Assembly (NCBI RefSeq): GCF_010728725.1
Contig: NZ_AP022606.1
Coordinates: 1,612,001 to 1,676,000 of the forward strand
Source of the DNA: Mycobacterium branderi
GTDB taxonomy: Bacteria > Actinomycetota > Actinomycetes > Mycobacteriales > Mycobacteriaceae
Direction of reading: 5' to 3'
Length of the DNA: 64,000 bases
The position numbers were made by a program, and so were the translations under genes. Shown here piece by piece: positions 29,822 to 41,383 of this stretch (position 1 is the first letter of the stretch; each line of letters opens with the position of its first letter). The notes below the pieces were generated by a model that made no database searches, was not told where the DNA came from, and saw only the letters and a program-made list of their open reading frames with translations.

Positions 29822-30844
29822 ATGGCTGTGAAGAAGGGCGCCAAATCGCGGCGCAGGCGGCACCGCATCCTGGCGTTGATCGCCGCCGGCGCAACGGCGC
29901 TCGTGGTGGCCCTGGTTCTGGTGTTCGTGGTGACATACCTGCGGAAACCGGAGACCCCGCCCAGCGCGGTGCCGCCCAGCATCGTGCCGCCGACCAGCAG
30001 CTCGGCCCGCCCGCACAAGCCGCGCCCGGCGTTCCAAGACGCCAGCTGCCCCGACGTGCAACTCGTCTCGATACCCGGCACCTGGGAGTCGTCGCTGCAG
30101 GACAACCCGCTCAACCCGGTCGAGTTTCCGAAAGCCTTGCTGCTCAACGTCACCCGCCCGATCAGCCAGCAGTTCGACGCCAGCCGGGTCGAGGTCTACA
30201 CCGTTCCCTACACCGCGCAGTTCCACAATCCGCTCTCCGGCGACAACCAGATGTCGTACAACCAGAGCCGCAAAGAAGGCACCGAGGGCGCAGTCAAGGC
30301 GATCACCGACATGAACGCCAAGTGCCCGCTGACCAGCTATGTGCTGATCGGTTTCTCGCAGGGCGCGGTGATCGCCGGCGACATCGCCAGCGACATCGGG
30401 AACGGCCGCGGACCGGTCGACGAGGACCTGGTCCTCGGTGTGACCTTGATCGCCGACGGCCGCCGCCAGGAAGGGGTGGGCCAAGACATCGGGCCCAACC
30501 CGCCGGGCCAGGGCGCCGAGATCACCCTGCATGAGGTGCCGGTGCTCTCGACCATGGGTTTGACCATGACCGGCAAGCGGCCGGGCGGATTCGGCGACCT
30601 CAACAACCGGACCAACGAGATCTGCGGCCAGGGCGACCTGATCTGCGCCGCGCCGCAGGAAGCATTCAGCATCACCAACCTGCCCACCACGCTCGACACC
30701 CTCGCCGGCGGCGCCGGCCAACCGGTGCACGCGCTGTACGCCACCACCCAGTTCTGGAGCCTGGACGGACAGTCGGCCACCGAGTGGACCCTCAATTGGG
30801 CCCGCGGCCTGATCGACAACGCGCCGCATCCCAAGCACGGATAA
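29822..30844 (+). CDS. cut6: Cutinase-like phospholipase/thioesterase, membrane anchored
   Basis: Protein of 340 residues. Basic N-terminus, one membrane helix (about 15-41), a proline/serine linker, then a cutinase alpha/beta hydrolase domain with VPYTAQF, the nucleophile in [13 protein letters not shown] (Ser179) and paired cysteines ([25 protein letters not shown]). The catalytic Asp/His lie near GQGDLICA and GQPVHALYA. The Rv3802c enzyme is an essential lipase/thioesterase associated with mycolate synthesis. ATG 29822 has AGGAGA six bases upstream. It precedes fadD32-pks13-accD4. Confidence 0.92.
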   Translation: MAVKKGAKSRRRRHRILALIAAGATALVVALVLVFVVTYLRKPETPPSAVPPSIVPPTSSSARPHKPRPAFQDASCPDVQLVSIPGTWESSLQDNPLNPVEFPKALLLNVTRPISQQFDASRVEVYTVPYTAQFHNPLSGDNQMSYNQSRKEGTEGAVKAITDMNAKCPLTSYVLIGFSQGAVIAGDIASDIGNGRGPVDEDLVLGVTLIADGRRQEGVGQDIGPNPPGQGAEITLHEVPVLSTMGLTMTGKRPGGFGDLNNRTNEICGQGDLICAAPQEAFSITNLPTTLDTLAGGAGQPVHALYATTQFWSLDGQSATEWTLNWARGLIDNAPHPKHG

Positions 30845-30894
30845 CGGTTCCGTCAAGCAGTCCGTTCTGATTTGGTCCGCGACACAGCGGCCCT

Positions 30895-30914
30895 TAACAT
30901 TAAGAAAAAAATAA
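30895..30914 (+). promoter_or_regulatory. AT-rich segment in the fadD32 upstream region
   Basis: The 30845-31116 gap before fadD32 has an unusually AT-rich stretch, AACATTAAGAAAAAAATAAG, against a GC-rich surrounding. It may be part of the promoter of the fadD32-pks13-accD4 operon. I see no defined operator. Inverted CCGTTCT/AGAACGG flanks it, with a loop of about 40 bases. Confidence 0.35.
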
Positions 30915-31116
30915 GAACGGCTGTGGTTGGCCCGCCGGGTCGATGCAGTGCCGGATGTCGTGCGCGCTTCTGTACGATCTGTGAGGTTTAGGGTTCGCGA
31001 CGAACGGCGCAGGCGAAAGTTCCCGGCGTGCCGCCGACCGACCCGAGTCGGGCGCAGCCGTCGGCGGAGCTCTACAGATTTGACCTTCAGACATGTGGTG
31101 ACAGGAGACAGTGGCA

Positions 31117-33009
31117 ATGGCGTACCACAACCCGTTCGTCGTGAACGGAAAGATCAGGTTCCCGGAAAACGCTAACCTGGTCCGTCACGTCGAGCGGTGG
31201 GCGGCGGTGCGCGGCGACAAGCTCGCCTACCGGTTCCTGGACTTCTCGACCGAGCGCGACGGCATCGCCCGCGACATTTCCTGGGCCGAGTTCGGCGCGC
31301 GCAACCGCGCGATCGGCGCCCGTCTGCAGCAGGTCACCCAGCCGGGCGACCGGGTCGCCATCCTGTGCCCGCAGAACCTCGACTACCTGACCGGGTTTTT
31401 CGGCATCCTCTACTCCGGGCGGATCGCGGTGCCGTTGTTCGACCCGAGCGAGCCCGGCCACGTCGGTCGGCTGCACGCGGTGCTCGACGACTGCACCCCG
31501 ACGGCGATCCTGACCACCACCGACTCCGCCGAGGGGGTCCGCAAGTTCTTCCGCAGCCGCCCCGCCAAGGAGCGGCCGCGTGTCATCGCCGTCGACGCGG
31601 TGCCCAACGAAGTCGCCGCCACCTGGGAAATGCCCGTCGAAACCCCGGACACCATCGCCTACCTGCAATACACCTCGGGCTCGACCCGCACCCCGACCGG
31701 TGTGGAGATCACCGCGCTGAACCTGGCCCACAACGTGGTTCAGGTGCTCAATGCCTTCGAGGGCAAGGAGGGCGACCGCGGGGTCACCTGGCTGCCGTTC
31801 TTCCACGACATGGGCCTGATCGCGATCATGCTGTCGCCGGTGCTTGGGTACCACAACACCTTCATGACGCCGGCGGCGTTCGTGCGCCGGCCGATCCGCT
31901 GGATCCGGGAGATGGCGCGCAAACCCGGGGAAACCGGGGAGGTCTACTCGGTGGCGCCGAACTTCGCCTACGAGCACGCGGCGGTGCGCGGTGTCCCCAG
32001 AGACGACGAGGAGCCGCTGGACCTGTCGAATGTCAAGGCGCTGCTCAACGGCAGTGAGCCGGTGTCGGTGGCCTCGATGCGCAAATTCCACGACTCGTTC
32101 CGTCCGTTCGGGTTGCGCGACACCGTGATGAAGCCGTGCTACGGGCTGGCCGAAGCGACACTGTTCGTCTCCATCACCCCGATGTCCGAGGGGCCGACGG
32201 TGATTCACGTCGACCGTGAGGCGCTGAACAACCATCGGTTCGTCGAGGTGGCCCCGGATGCACCCAACGCGGTCACGCAGGTGTCCGCCGGCCTGATCGG
32301 TGTCGACGAGTGGGCGGTCATCGTCGACCCCGAGTCGGCCTCCGAACTGCCCGACGGGCAGATCGGCGAGATCTGGCTGCACGGCACGAACATGGGGATG
32401 GGCTACTGGAACCGCGAAGAGGAGACGCAGGAGACCTTTAAGAACATCCTCAAGTCGCGGACCAGCCCGTCGCACGCCGAAGGCGCTCCCGACGACGGAC
32501 TGTGGGTACGCACCGGCGACTACGGCACCTATTACAAGGGCCACCTCTACATCACCGGCCGGGTCAAGGATCTCGTCATCATCGACGGCCGCAATCACTA
32601 CCCGCAGGACCTGGAGTACTCGGCGCAGGAGGCCAGCCGCGCGCTGCGCACCGGTTATGTGGCCGCGTTCTCGGTGCCCGCCAATCAGCTGCCCCGCGAG
32701 GTGTTCGACAACCCGCACGCCGGGCTGAAGTACGACCCCGACGACACCTCCGAACAGCTGGTGATCGTCGCCGAGCGGGCGCCGGGCGCGCACAAGCTGG
32801 ACTACCAGCCCATCGCCGACGACATCCGGGCGGCCATCGCCGTCCGGCACGGGGTCACCGTGCGCGACGTGCTGCTGGTGCAGGCGGGGTCGGTGCCCCG
32901 CACCTCCAGCGGCAAGATCGGCCGCCGGGCCTGCCGCACCGCCTACCTCGACGGCAGCCTGCGCAGCGGCACTGCTTCCCCCAACGCCTTCCCCGACCAG
33001 GTGGATTGA
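31117..33009 (+). CDS. fadD32: Long-chain fatty-acyl-AMP ligase FadD32
   Basis: Protein of 630 residues. It activates the meromycolate as an acyl-adenylate and loads it on the N-terminal ACP of Pks13. ANL-family motifs are visible: P-loop [19 protein letters not shown], the Y-G-L-A-E segment [30 protein letters not shown] and the C-terminal GKIGRR lysine region. The FAAL group is recognised by similarity to FadD32 ([16 protein letters not shown]). AGGAG at 31103-31107 lies nine bases before ATG 31117, which I prefer over the in-frame GTG 31111. The stop overlaps the pks13 start (TGATG). Confidence 0.95.
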   Translation: MAYHNPFVVNGKIRFPENANLVRHVERWAAVRGDKLAYRFLDFSTERDGIARDISWAEFGARNRAIGARLQQVTQPGDRVAILCPQNLDYLTGFFGILYSGRIAVPLFDPSEPGHVGRLHAVLDDCTPTAILTTTDSAEGVRKFFRSRPAKERPRVIAVDAVPNEVAATWEMPVETPDTIAYLQYTSGSTRTPTGVEITALNLAHNVVQVLNAFEGKEGDRGVTWLPFFHDMGLIAIMLSPVLGYHNTFMTPAAFVRRPIRWIREMARKPGETGEVYSVAPNFAYEHAAVRGVPRDDEEPLDLSNVKALLNGSEPVSVASMRKFHDSFRPFGLRDTVMKPCYGLAEATLFVSITPMSEGPTVIHVDREALNNHRFVEVAPDAPNAVTQVSAGLIGVDEWAVIVDPESASELPDGQIGEIWLHGTNMGMGYWNREEETQETFKNILKSRTSPSHAEGAPDDGLWVRTGDYGTYYKGHLYITGRVKDLVIIDGRNHYPQDLEYSAQEASRALRTGYVAAFSVPANQLPREVFDNPHAGLKYDPDDTSEQLVIVAERAPGAHKLDYQPIADDIRAAIAVRHGVTVRDVLLVQAGSVPRTSSGKIGRRACRTAYLDGSLRSGTASPNAFPDQVD

Positions 33010-36000
33010 TGACTGACACGGACACTGCCACTGAGTCCCTCAAGCCTGCCCGCACCGACATGACCGTCGCCGAGGTGCGGCAGTGGCTGCGCGAGTGGGT
33101 CGCCAAGGCCACCGGACGGTCGCCCGACGCGGTCGACGAGGCCACCCCGCTGGTGGAGCTGGGCCTGTCCTCGCGCGACGCCGTCGCGATGGCCGCCGAC
33201 ATCGAGGACCGCACCGGCGTGACGGTGTCGATTGCCGCGGCCTTCGAGCACCCGACCATCGAGTCGCTGGCCACCTGGATCGTCGAGGGCGACCCCGAAG
33301 TAGACACCTCCGGTGCAGACGACATCGACTGGACGCGAAGCGGTCCCGTCGAACGGGTCGACATCGCGGTCGTGGGCCTGGCCACCCGCTTCCCCGGCGA
33401 CATGAACACCCCGGAGGAGACCTGGCAGGCGCTGCTGGAGGGCCGCGACGGGATCACCGATCTGCCCGAGGGCCGCTGGTCGGAGTTCATGGAGGAGCCG
33501 CGGATCGCCGAGCGGGTCAACAAGGCCCGCACTCGCGGGGGCTACCTCAAGGACATCAAGGGCTTCGATTCGGAGTTCTTCGCGCTCTCCAAGACCGAGG
33601 CCGACAACATCGACCCGCAGCAGCGGATGGCGCTCGAGCTGACCTGGGAGGCGCTCGAGCATGCCCGCATCCCGGCGTCGAGCCTGCGCGGTGAGGCCGT
33701 CGGCGTCTACATCGGCACCTCGGTCGCCGACTACAGCTTCCTGGCGATGTCGGACCCGACCGTCGCGCACCCGTACGCGATCACCGGCACCGCGAGTTCG
33801 ATTGTCGCCAACCGGGTTTCGTACTTCTACGACTTTCACGGCCCGTCGGTGGCTGTCGACACCGCGTGCTCGAGCTCGCTGGTCGCCACGCACCAGGCGG
33901 TGCAGGCGCTGCGCAGCGGCGAGTGCGACGTGGCGGTCGCCGGCGGCGTCAACGCGCTGATCACCCCGGTGGTCACCCTCGGGTTCGACGAGATCGGCCA
34001 GGTGCTGGCGCCCGACGGCCGGATCAAGTCGTTCTCCTCCGACGCCGACGGCTACACCCGCTCGGAGGGCGGCGGCATGCTGGTGCTCAAGCGGGTCGAC
34101 GACGCCCGCCGTGACGGCGACCAGATCCTGGCCGTGATCGCCGGCAGCGCCGTCAACCACGACGGCCGGTCCAACGGGCTGATCGCCCCCAACCCGGACG
34201 CGCAGGCCGACGTGCTGCGCCGCGCCTACAAGGACGCCGGCATCAACCCGCGCACCGTCGACTACATCGAGGCCCACGGCACCGGCACCGTGCTGGGCGA
34301 CCCGATCGAGGCGCAGGCGCTGGGCCGCGTCGTCGGCCGGGGCCGACCCGCCGACAAGCCGGCGCTGCTGGGCGCGATCAAGACCAACATCGGCCACCTC
34401 GAGTCGGCGGCCGGCGCCGCCAGCCTGGCCAAGATGGTGCTGGCTCTGCAGCACGACAAGCTGCCGCCGTCGATCAACTACGCCGGGCCCAACCCGTACA
34501 TCGACTTCGACGCAGCGCACCTGAAAGTGCTTGACACCGTTGCCGATTGGCCGCGCTACAGCGGTTACGCGGTGGCCGGGGTGTCCAGCTTCGGCTTCGG
34601 CGGCGCCAACGCACACGTGGTGCTGCGCGAGGTATTGCCGCGCGACGTCGTCGAGCGGGAGCCGGAGCCCGTGGAGGAAGCGACGTCCACCGAGGAGCAG
34701 CCCGTCGAGCATGTGCGCTTCGACGAGTACGGCGAGTTCATCGGTGACAACGGCGCGCCGGCCGTCGAAGAAGAACCCGAACTGCCCGGCCTCACCGAGG
34801 AAGCCAAGCGGCTCAAAGAGGTTGCGCTGCAAGAGCTCGCGGCGTCCGAGCAGCAGGCTCCGCTGGTGCCGCTGGCCGTGTCGGCGTTTTTGACATCGCG
34901 CAAGAAAGCAGCCGCCGCCGAGCTGGCCGACTGGATGGAAAGCCCGGAGGGGCAGGCGTCGTCGCTGGAATCGATCGGGCGGTCGCTGTCGCGGCGCAAC
35001 CACGGCCGTTCCCGCGCAGTGGTTTTGGCCCGTGACCACGACGAGGCCATCAAGGGCCTGCGCGCGATCGCCGAGGGCAAGCAGCGGCCCAACGTCTTCT
35101 CCGCCGACGGGCCGGTGACCAACGGCCCGGTGTGGGTACTCGCCGGTTTCGGTGCGCAGCACCGCAAGATGGGCAAGAACCTCTATCTGCGCAACCCGGT
35201 CTTCGCCGAGTGGATCGACAAGATCGACGCGCTGATCCAAGAAGAGCGTGGCGTGTCGATTCTCGAGATGATTCTCGACGACGCCGTCGACTACACCGGC
35301 GACACCGTCGAATACCCCATCGAAGCCGTCCAACTGGTGATCTTCGCAATCCAAATCGCGCTCGGCGAGGTGCTCAAAGCGTACGGCGCCAAGCCCGCCG
35401 CGGTGATCGGCCAGTCGCTGGGCGAGCCGGGCGCCGCCTACTTCGCCGGCGGGCTCTCGCTGCGCGACACCGTGCGAATCATCGTCCCGCGCGCCCGGCT
35501 GATGGGCGAGGGCGAGGCGATGCTGTTCGGTGAGTACATCCGGCTGATGGCGCTGGTGGAGTATTCCGCCGACGAGATCAAGACGGTTTTCGCCGACTTC
35601 CCCGACCTGGAGGTCTGCGTCTACGCCGCGCCCACCCAGACCGTGATCGGCGGTCCGCCCGAGCAGGTCGACGCGATCATCGCCCGCGCTGAAGCCGAGG
35701 GCCGCTTCGCCCGCAAGTTCCAGACCAAGGGCGCCAGCCACACCGCGCAGATGGATCCCCTGCTCGGCGAGTTCACCGCGGAACTGCAGGGCATCCACCC
35801 CATGCCGCTGGGCTGCGGCTACTTCTCCACCGTGCACGAGGGCACCTACATCAAGCCCGGCAGCGAGCCGATCCACGACGTGGATTACTGGAAGAAGGGG
35901 CTGCGCCATTCGGTCTACTTCACCCAGGGTGTGCGCAACGCCGTCGACAGCGGTTACACCACATTTTTGGAGCTAGCGCCCAACCCGGTGGCGCTGATGC

Positions 36001-38294
36001 AAGTTGGCTTGACCACGGCCGCTGCCGGATTGCCTGACGCGCAACTGATTTCGACATTGGCGCGCAAGGTCGACGAGGTCGACGCGATGACCACCGCAAT
36101 GGCGCAGCTGTTCGTCTACGGCCACGACCTCGACATCCGCACGTTGTTCACCCGTGCCGCGGGACCCCAGGACTACGCCAACATCCCGCCGACCCGGTTC
36201 CGCCGCAAGGAGCACTGGCTCGACGCGCACTTCTCCGGCGACGCGTCGGTGATGATGCCGGGCAACCACGTGGCGTTGCCCGACGGTCGGCACGTGTGGG
36301 AGTACGCGCCGCGGGGCGAGACCGACCTGGCTGCTCTGGTGAAAGCCGCTGCGGCGGCGGTCATTCCGGATGCGCAGCTGACGGCCTCCGAGCAGCGGGC
36401 GGTGCCCGCCGAGAACGCCCGGCTGGTGACGACGCTGACCCGCCATCCCGGTGGCGCGGCGGTTCAGGTGCATGCGCGTATCGACGAGTCGTTCACGTTG
36501 GTGTACGACGCGTTGGTGTCGCGGGGCGGGCAAGCCGCGGTGTTGCCGACGGCGGTCGGCGCCGGTGCCGCAGTCGCCGCGCCGGTCACCGCCACGCCGA
36601 CCAACGGCGCACCGGCTGTTGAGGCCGAACCCGACGCCGATACCCTGCACGACAGCCTCACCGCGCGGCAAATCAGTAGCGGCTTGCAGCGGTGGTCGCC
36701 GGATTCCGGTGAGACCGTGCATGACCGGCTGGCGACGATCGTGTCGATGGCGATGGGCTATGAGCCCGAGGACCTGCCGTGGGAGGTGCCGCTGATCGAG
36801 CTCGGCTTGGACTCGATGATGGCGGTGCGGATCAAGAACCGCGTCGAGTACGACTTCGACCTGCCGCCGATCCAGCTGCAGGCGGTCCGCGATGCCAACC
36901 TCTACAACATCGAGGAACTCATCAAGTACGCGATCGAGCATCGCGACGAGGTGCAGCAACTGCACGAGCACCAGAAGACGCTGACGGCCGAGGAGATCGC
37001 CAAGGAGCAGGCGGCATTGCTGTCCGGCGCGACGCCGTCCACCGTGACTCAGGCCGCCGATCCGCAGGCGGAGCCGGAAACCCAAGCGGCGCCGCCGGTT
37101 TCCGATGTGCCGGTCCCGCCGCCGCCGACCAATCCCTCCGGTCCGTCGGCGCAGCCCAACCTGGCGGGGGCCGCGCAGGCCCTCAACCAGCAGGCGGTGG
37201 CCGAGGCGCTGGGTTCGGATGTGCCGCCGCGGGATGCATCCGAGCGGGTCACGTTCGCCACCTGGGCGATCGTCACCGGCAAGTCGCCGGGCGGCATCTT
37301 CAACCCGTTGCCCAAGCTGGACGACGACGCGGCCGCCAAGATGGCCCAACGGCTTTCGGAACGCGCCGAGGGCCCGATCAGCGCCGAGGATGTCAAGTCC
37401 GCGCAGACCATCGAGGAGCTGGCCACCACGGTGCGGGAGTACCTGGAAGCCGGTCAGATCGACGGCTTCGTGCGCACCCTTCGGGCCCGGCCCGAAGGCT
37501 CCACCAGGCCGCCCGTATTCGTGTTCCATCCGGCGGGCGGCTCGACGGTGGTGTACGAGCCGCTGTTGAACCGTCTGCCGCCGGACACCCCGATGTACGG
37601 ATTCGAGCGCGTCGAGGGCACCATCGAGGAGCGGGCTCGCCAGTACGTGCCCAAGCTGCGCGAGTTGCAGGGCGACGGGCCCTTCATCCTGGTCGGCTGG
37701 TCGTTGGGCGGGGTGCTGGCTTACGCCTGTGCGATCGGGCTGAAGCAGCAGGGCTGCGACGTGCCGTTCGTCGGGCTGATCGACGCGGTGCGCGCCGGCG
37801 AGGAGATCCCGCAGACGAAGGAGGAGATCCGCAAGCGCTGGGAGCGCTACGCCCGCTTCGCCGAGCGGACCTTCAACGTCGAGATCCCCGAAATTCCTTA
37901 CGAGCAACTGGAACAACTCGACGACGAGGGCCAGGTCAAGTTCGTCCTGGAGGCCGTCAAGCAAAGCGGCGTGCAGATCCCCGGCGGGATCATCGAACAC
38001 CAGCGCACGTCGTATCTGGACAACCGAGCGATCGACACCGCCGAGATCCAGCCCTACGACGGACATGTCACCCTCTACATGGCCGACCGCTACCACGACG
38101 ACGCGATCATGTTCGAGCCGCGATATGCCACCCGCAAGCCCGACGGCGGTTGGGGCGAGTACGTCTCGGATCTCGAGGTGGTCCACATCGGCGGGGAGCA
38201 CATCCAGGCCATCGACGAGCCGATCATCGCCAAGGTCGGCGCGCATATGACCGAGGCACTCAACAAGATTCAAGCTGAGAGCGAGCCTAAGTGA
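33009..38294 (+). CDS. pks13: Polyketide synthase Pks13, mycolic acid condensase
   Basis: Protein of 1761 residues that condenses a meromycolyl chain with a carboxylated C24-C26 acyl chain. Domain order: N-terminal ACP with the pantetheine serine in GLSSRDAV (Ser55), ketosynthase with VDTACSSSL (Cys287), EAHGTGT (His423) and [12 protein letters not shown], acyltransferase with GQSLG (Ser803), C-terminal ACP with GLDSMMAV (Ser1269), a proline-rich linker, and a thioesterase with GWSLGG (Ser1565) and a late histidine near GGEHIQ. No ketoreductase domain is seen, as expected. The start overlaps the fadD32 stop and the stop overlaps accD4, so the operon is tightly coupled. Confidence 0.97.
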   Translation: MTDTDTATESLKPARTDMTVAEVRQWLREWVAKATGRSPDAVDEATPLVELGLSSRDAVAMAADIEDRTGVTVSIAAAFEHPTIESLATWIVEGDPEVDTSGADDIDWTRSGPVERVDIAVVGLATRFPGDMNTPEETWQALLEGRDGITDLPEGRWSEFMEEPRIAERVNKARTRGGYLKDIKGFDSEFFALSKTEADNIDPQQRMALELTWEALEHARIPASSLRGEAVGVYIGTSVADYSFLAMSDPTVAHPYAITGTASSIVANRVSYFYDFHGPSVAVDTACSSSLVATHQAVQALRSGECDVAVAGGVNALITPVVTLGFDEIGQVLAPDGRIKSFSSDADGYTRSEGGGMLVLKRVDDARRDGDQILAVIAGSAVNHDGRSNGLIAPNPDAQADVLRRAYKDAGINPRTVDYIEAHGTGTVLGDPIEAQALGRVVGRGRPADKPALLGAIKTNIGHLESAAGAASLAKMVLALQHDKLPPSINYAGPNPYIDFDAAHLKVLDTVADWPRYSGYAVAGVSSFGFGGANAHVVLREVLPRDVVEREPEPVEEATSTEEQPVEHVRFDEYGEFIGDNGAPAVEEEPELPGLTEEAKRLKEVALQELAASEQQAPLVPLAVSAFLTSRKKAAAAELADWMESPEGQASSLESIGRSLSRRNHGRSRAVVLARDHDEAIKGLRAIAEGKQRPNVFSADGPVTNGPVWVLAGFGAQHRKMGKNLYLRNPVFAEWIDKIDALIQEERGVSILEMILDDAVDYTGDTVEYPIEAVQLVIFAIQIALGEVLKAYGAKPAAVIGQSLGEPGAAYFAGGLSLRDTVRIIVPRARLMGEGEAMLFGEYIRLMALVEYSADEIKTVFADFPDLEVCVYAAPTQTVIGGPPEQVDAIIARAEAEGRFARKFQTKGASHTAQMDPLLGEFTAELQGIHPMPLGCGYFSTVHEGTYIKPGSEPIHDVDYWKKGLRHSVYFTQGVRNAVDSGYTTFLELAPNPVALMQVGLTTAAAGLPDAQLISTLARKVDEVDAMTTAMAQLFVYGHDLDIRTLFTRAAGPQDYANIPPTRFRRKEHWLDAHFSGDASVMMPGNHVALPDGRHVWEYAPRGETDLAALVKAAAAAVIPDAQLTASEQRAVPAENARLVTTLTRHPGGAAVQVHARIDESFTLVYDALVSRGGQAAVLPTAVGAGAAVAAPVTATPTNGAPAVEAEPDADTLHDSLTARQISSGLQRWSPDSGETVHDRLATIVSMAMGYEPEDLPWEVPLIELGLDSMMAVRIKNRVEYDFDLPPIQLQAVRDANLYNIEELIKYAIEHRDEVQQLHEHQKTLTAEEIAKEQAALLSGATPSTVTQAADPQAEPETQAAPPVSDVPVPPPPTNPSGPSAQPNLAGAAQALNQQAVAEALGSDVPPRDASERVTFATWAIVTGKSPGGIFNPLPKLDDDAAAKMAQRLSERAEGPISAEDVKSAQTIEELATTVREYLEAGQIDGFVRTLRARPEGSTRPPVFVFHPAGGSTVVYEPLLNRLPPDTPMYGFERVEGTIEERARQYVPKLRELQGDGPFILVGWSLGGVLAYACAIGLKQQGCDVPFVGLIDAVRAGEEIPQTKEEIRKRWERYARFAERTFNVEIPEIPYEQLEQLDDEGQVKFVLEAVKQSGVQIPGGIIEHQRTSYLDNRAIDTAEIQPYDGHVTLYMADRYHDDAIMFEPRYATRKPDGGWGEYVSDLEVVHIGGEHIQAIDEPIIAKVGAHMTEALNKIQAESEPK

Positions 38295-39844
38295 CCACCA
38301 AGACCACCGCGGAGCTGCTGGCCGAACTTCGGGAAAAGCTGGAACTGGCAAAGGAACCCGGCGATCCGAAATCCATCGCCAGGCGCGACAAGAAAGGCCT
38401 CCCCAGCGCGCGCTCCCGCGTCTACGAGCTGCTGGACCCGGGCAGCTTTCTGGAGACCGGTGCGCTGGCCCGCACTCCGGGTGATCCCAACGCGCCCTAC
38501 AGCGACGGCGTGGTCACCGGCCGCGGCACCATCAACGGCCGGCCGGTCGGGGTGTTCTCCCACGACCAGACCGTGTTCGGCGGCTCGGTCGGTGAGATGT
38601 TCGGCCGCAAGGTCGCCGACCTCATGGAGTGGTGCGCGATGGTGGCCTGCCCCATCATCGGCATCAACGACTCCGGCGGTGCCCGCATCCAGGACGCGGT
38701 GACCTCGCTGGCCTGGTATGCCGAACTGGGCCGGCGCCACGAGGCGCTGTCCGGACTGGTGCCGCAGATCTCCATCATCCTCGGCAAATGTGCTGGGGGA
38801 GCGGTGTATTCGCCAATCCAGGATGACTTGTTGGTCGCGGTGCGCGATCAGGGCTACTTCTTTGTCACCGGGCCCGACGTGATCCAGGAAGTCACCGGCG
38901 AAGAGGTCAGCCTCGACGAGCTCGGCGGCGCCGACGCCCAGGCCCGCTACGGCAACCTGCACCAGGTCGTCGACTCCGAGGCGGCGGCATTCCAGTACGT
39001 GCGCGACTTCCTGTCGTTTTTGCCGTCGAACTGCTTCGACAAGCCGCCGATCGTCAACCCCGGCCTGGAGCCGGAGGTCACGCCGACCGACCTGGAGCTC
39101 GACTCGATCGTGCCGGACTCGGACAACATGGCCTACGACATGCACGAGATTCTGCTGCGGATCTTCGACGACGGCGACTTCCTCGACGTCGCCGCGCAGG
39201 CCGGGCCGGCGATCATCACCGGATTCGCCCGGGTCGACGGGCGGCCCGTCGGGGTGGTGGCCAACCAGCCGATGCACCTGTCCGGCTCGATCGACAACGA
39301 GGCATCCGACAAGGCCGCGCGGTTCATCCGCTTCTGCGACGCATTCGACATCCCGCTGGTGTTCGTCGTCGACACCCCGGGCTTTTTGCCCGGCGCCGAG
39401 CAGGAGAAGAACGGCATCATCAAGCGCGGCGGTCGGTTCCTGTATGCGGTGGTGGAAGCCGACGTGCCGAAGGTGACGATCACGGTCCGCAAGTCCTACG
39501 GCGGCGCCTACGCCGTGATGGGCTCGCGGCAGCTGACCGCGGACTTCAACTACGCGTGGCCCACCGCGCGCATCGCGGTGATCGGTGCCGAGGGCGCCGC
39601 GCAACTGCTGATGAAGCGGTTCCCCGACCCGCACACGCCCGAAGCACAGGCGATCAAGAAGTCCTTCATCGACAACTACAACCTCAACATGGCGATCCCG
39701 TGGATCGCCGCCGAGCGCGGATTCATCGACGCGGTGATCGAACCGCACGACACCCGGCTGCTGCTGCGCAAGTCGCTGCACCTACTGCGCGACAAGCAGA
39801 TCTACCGCCGGGTAGGCCGCAAGCACGGCCTGATCCCGGTCTAG
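38291..39844 (+). CDS. accD4: Acyl-CoA carboxylase carboxyltransferase subunit AccD4
   Basis: Protein of 517 residues, a biotin-dependent carboxyltransferase beta subunit. The N-terminal crotonase-like half has [25 protein letters not shown] and the oxyanion-hole [12 protein letters not shown]; the C-terminal half has [21 protein letters not shown] and [13 protein letters not shown]. It carboxylates the long alpha-branch acyl-CoA used by Pks13, together with AccA3 and AccD5. GTG 38291 overlaps the pks13 stop (GTGA). Confidence 0.95.
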   Translation: MTTKTTAELLAELREKLELAKEPGDPKSIARRDKKGLPSARSRVYELLDPGSFLETGALARTPGDPNAPYSDGVVTGRGTINGRPVGVFSHDQTVFGGSVGEMFGRKVADLMEWCAMVACPIIGINDSGGARIQDAVTSLAWYAELGRRHEALSGLVPQISIILGKCAGGAVYSPIQDDLLVAVRDQGYFFVTGPDVIQEVTGEEVSLDELGGADAQARYGNLHQVVDSEAAAFQYVRDFLSFLPSNCFDKPPIVNPGLEPEVTPTDLELDSIVPDSDNMAYDMHEILLRIFDDGDFLDVAAQAGPAIITGFARVDGRPVGVVANQPMHLSGSIDNEASDKAARFIRFCDAFDIPLVFVVDTPGFLPGAEQEKNGIIKRGGRFLYAVVEADVPKVTITVRKSYGGAYAVMGSRQLTADFNYAWPTARIAVIGAEGAAQLLMKRFPDPHTPEAQAIKKSFIDNYNLNMAIPWIAAERGFIDAVIEPHDTRLLLRKSLHLLRDKQIYRRVGRKHGLIPV

Positions 39845-39850
39845 TCCTCC

Positions 39851-39914
39851 CGCGACCAGACGCAGAATCGCACGATAGCGGCCGCCATTGTGCGATCCCC
39901 TGTCTGCTCGTGGG
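39851..39914 (+). terminator. Imperfect hairpin downstream of accD4
   Basis: ATCGCAC at 39867-39873 pairs exactly with GTGCGAT at 39890-39896 around a loop with the palindrome GCGGCCGC, and the flanks (CGCGACCAGACGC and the CAGACAGG complement) extend the stem imperfectly. It starts eight bases after the accD4 stop and probably terminates the mycolate operon. Confidence 0.5.
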
Positions 39915-39920
39915 TTGAAT

Positions 39921-39938
39921 TATGAACGATCGTTCGTA
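39921..39938. promoter_or_regulatory. Palindromic operator upstream of the second tetR gene
   Basis: TATGAACGATCGTTCGTA contains the perfect 12-base palindrome GAACGATCGTTC (39924-39935), extended at both sides with one mismatch pair. It ends 12 bases before the GTG start of the tetR gene, the typical position of a self-regulating TetR operator overlapping the promoter. Confidence 0.75.
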
Positions 39939-39950
39939 TAGTCTTGCCCC

Positions 39951-40577
39951 GTGGCTGCCAAGACCGACGGACGGCTCGCCCGGGGCGAACGGGCACGATC
40001 GACGATCTTGGCGTCGGCCGCCGATATCGCGTCGGCCGACGGCCTGGAAGGCCTGTCCATCGGCCGCCTCGCCCAGGAGTGCGGCACCAGCAAGAGCAAC
40101 GTCGCGGCGCATTTCGGCTCCAAGGCGCAGCTGCAACTGGCCGCCATCGGCTACGCCGGTGACGTCTTCACCCGACATGTGATCAGGCCGGCTCTGCGCA
40201 CCGGTAAAGGCTTGCCACGTCTGGTGGCGCTTTATCAGCACTGGATGGACTATTCGCGGCGACGGGTGTTTTCCGGTGGCTGTTTCTTCGCTGCCGTCAC
40301 CGCCGAGTATGACGCGCGTGACGGAGTCATCCGCGACGCGATCCGCGAACACCACACCGGTTGGCTGGGGTTGCAAGAACGGCTGGTGCGGGAAGCGCAG
40401 GCAACCGGCGAGATCCGCGCCGACGTCGATCCGGCGCAGCTTGCCTTTGAGTTGGACGCATTCGCGCGCGCCGCGAACTCCGAAGCGGTCCTCTTCGACG
40501 ACGACAGTGCATACGACCGCGCCGCCGCGGCGATCACTGCCCGCATCGACAGCGTCAAGCAGACTGGAAAGGGTTGA
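39951..40577 (+). CDS. TetR family transcriptional regulator
   Basis: Protein of 208 residues. The helix-turn-helix covers about 15-60 (RSTILASAADIASADGLEGL, LAQECGTSKSNVAAHFGSKAQLQ). The C-terminal domain with DYSRRRVFSGGCFFAAVTAEYDARDG is of the group common in mycobacterial lipid-metabolism regulators. GTG 39951. A palindromic operator lies just upstream. The metallo-hydrolase gene follows five bases after its stop and is probably co-transcribed, so its substrate or a related compound may be the ligand. Confidence 0.88.
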   Translation: MAAKTDGRLARGERARSTILASAADIASADGLEGLSIGRLAQECGTSKSNVAAHFGSKAQLQLAAIGYAGDVFTRHVIRPALRTGKGLPRLVALYQHWMDYSRRRVFSGGCFFAAVTAEYDARDGVIRDAIREHHTGWLGLQERLVREAQATGEIRADVDPAQLAFELDAFARAANSEAVLFDDDSAYDRAAAAITARIDSVKQTGKG

Positions 40578-40582
40578 TTGGC

Positions 40583-41383
40583 ATGAGGATTCGACGTCTG
40601 GGCTGGGCAGGGATCGAAGTGATCGCCGAGGATGTGTCATTGGTCGTGGACTACGTGCACGATTTTCGGGTGCTGAGTTCGGTTCTGCCGAACGAGCAAT
40701 TCGTGGCGCCGACCCGGCCCGGCGAGGCGTCGGCGGCACTGGTCACCCACCTGCATGGTGACCACACCGACGTCGCGGCCATCCAGACAGCTGTTGGCCC
40801 CCGAGGCCTAGTGCTGCGCCCGCCGCCCTTCGTCGGATCCGATGAGGAAGCGGTCGGGACGGCCCGCCAAGAGGCCGACATTGCGGCTAGCAGTCTGCAG
40901 GCCCGGGTCGTAACCGACTGGGAGCAAATCGAATTGGGGCCGTTCACCATCACCGCGGTGCCCGCCGTGGACGGCTTGGGTGACCCCCAGCTGGGCTGGG
41001 TCGTTCAAGCGGAGGGCCAGCGAATCTTCCACGGCGGCGACACGATGTTCCACGGCTACTGGTGGCTCATCGCCCACCGAACGGGGCCCATCGACGTCGC
41101 CGTCCTGCCGGTCAACGGCGCGAAAGTGAACTTCCCGGTACCACATTTGCAGCCTGCGAGTGAACTGCCGGCCGACCTGACACCCGAACAAGCCGCCCAG
41201 GCCGCCGTGATCCTCGGGGCAAATACATTGGTGCCCATGCACTTTGGTGTTCACCGCCCGCCGTACTATGTCGAGGAGGACGATCCCTTGGCAAAACTGG
41301 CCATCGCCGCCCGGGCCAAGTCGCTGCGGGTCGTCAACCTCGAGCCGGGTGAGACGCTGGACGTCGCGGCTGTTCCGGTCTAG
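40583..41383 (+). CDS. Metallo-beta-lactamase fold hydrolase (UlaG-like)
   Basis: Protein of 266 residues. Metal ligands are in VTHLHGDHTDVA (HxHxDH), FHGGDTMFHGYW and the last histidine of VPMHFGVHRPP. The start RIRRLGWAGIEVIAEDVSLVVD resembles the beta-lactamase_2/UlaG group, which covers lactonases and phosphodiesterases with diverse substrates. ATG 40583 was chosen over TTG 40574. The stop shares a CTAG with the convergent lipoprotein gene. Co-transcription with the upstream tetR is likely. Confidence 0.83.
   Translation: MRIRRLGWAGIEVIAEDVSLVVDYVHDFRVLSSVLPNEQFVAPTRPGEASAALVTHLHGDHTDVAAIQTAVGPRGLVLRPPPFVGSDEEAVGTARQEADIAASSLQARVVTDWEQIELGPFTITAVPAVDGLGDPQLGWVVQAEGQRIFHGGDTMFHGYWWLIAHRTGPIDVAVLPVNGAKVNFPVPHLQPASELPADLTPEQAAQAAVILGANTLVPMHFGVHRPPYYVEEDDPLAKLAIAARAKSLRVVNLEPGETLDVAAVPV

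Noticed and set aside
32502-33008. N-terminal extension of pks13 by about 170 codons
   Set aside because: The region is the coding end of fadD32 in another frame; ATG 33009 overlaps the fadD32 stop and puts the ACP serine at residue 55.
32943-35909. 988-codon minus-strand frame opposite pks13
   Set aside because: Antisense shadow; the plus strand encodes Pks13 with all catalytic residues.
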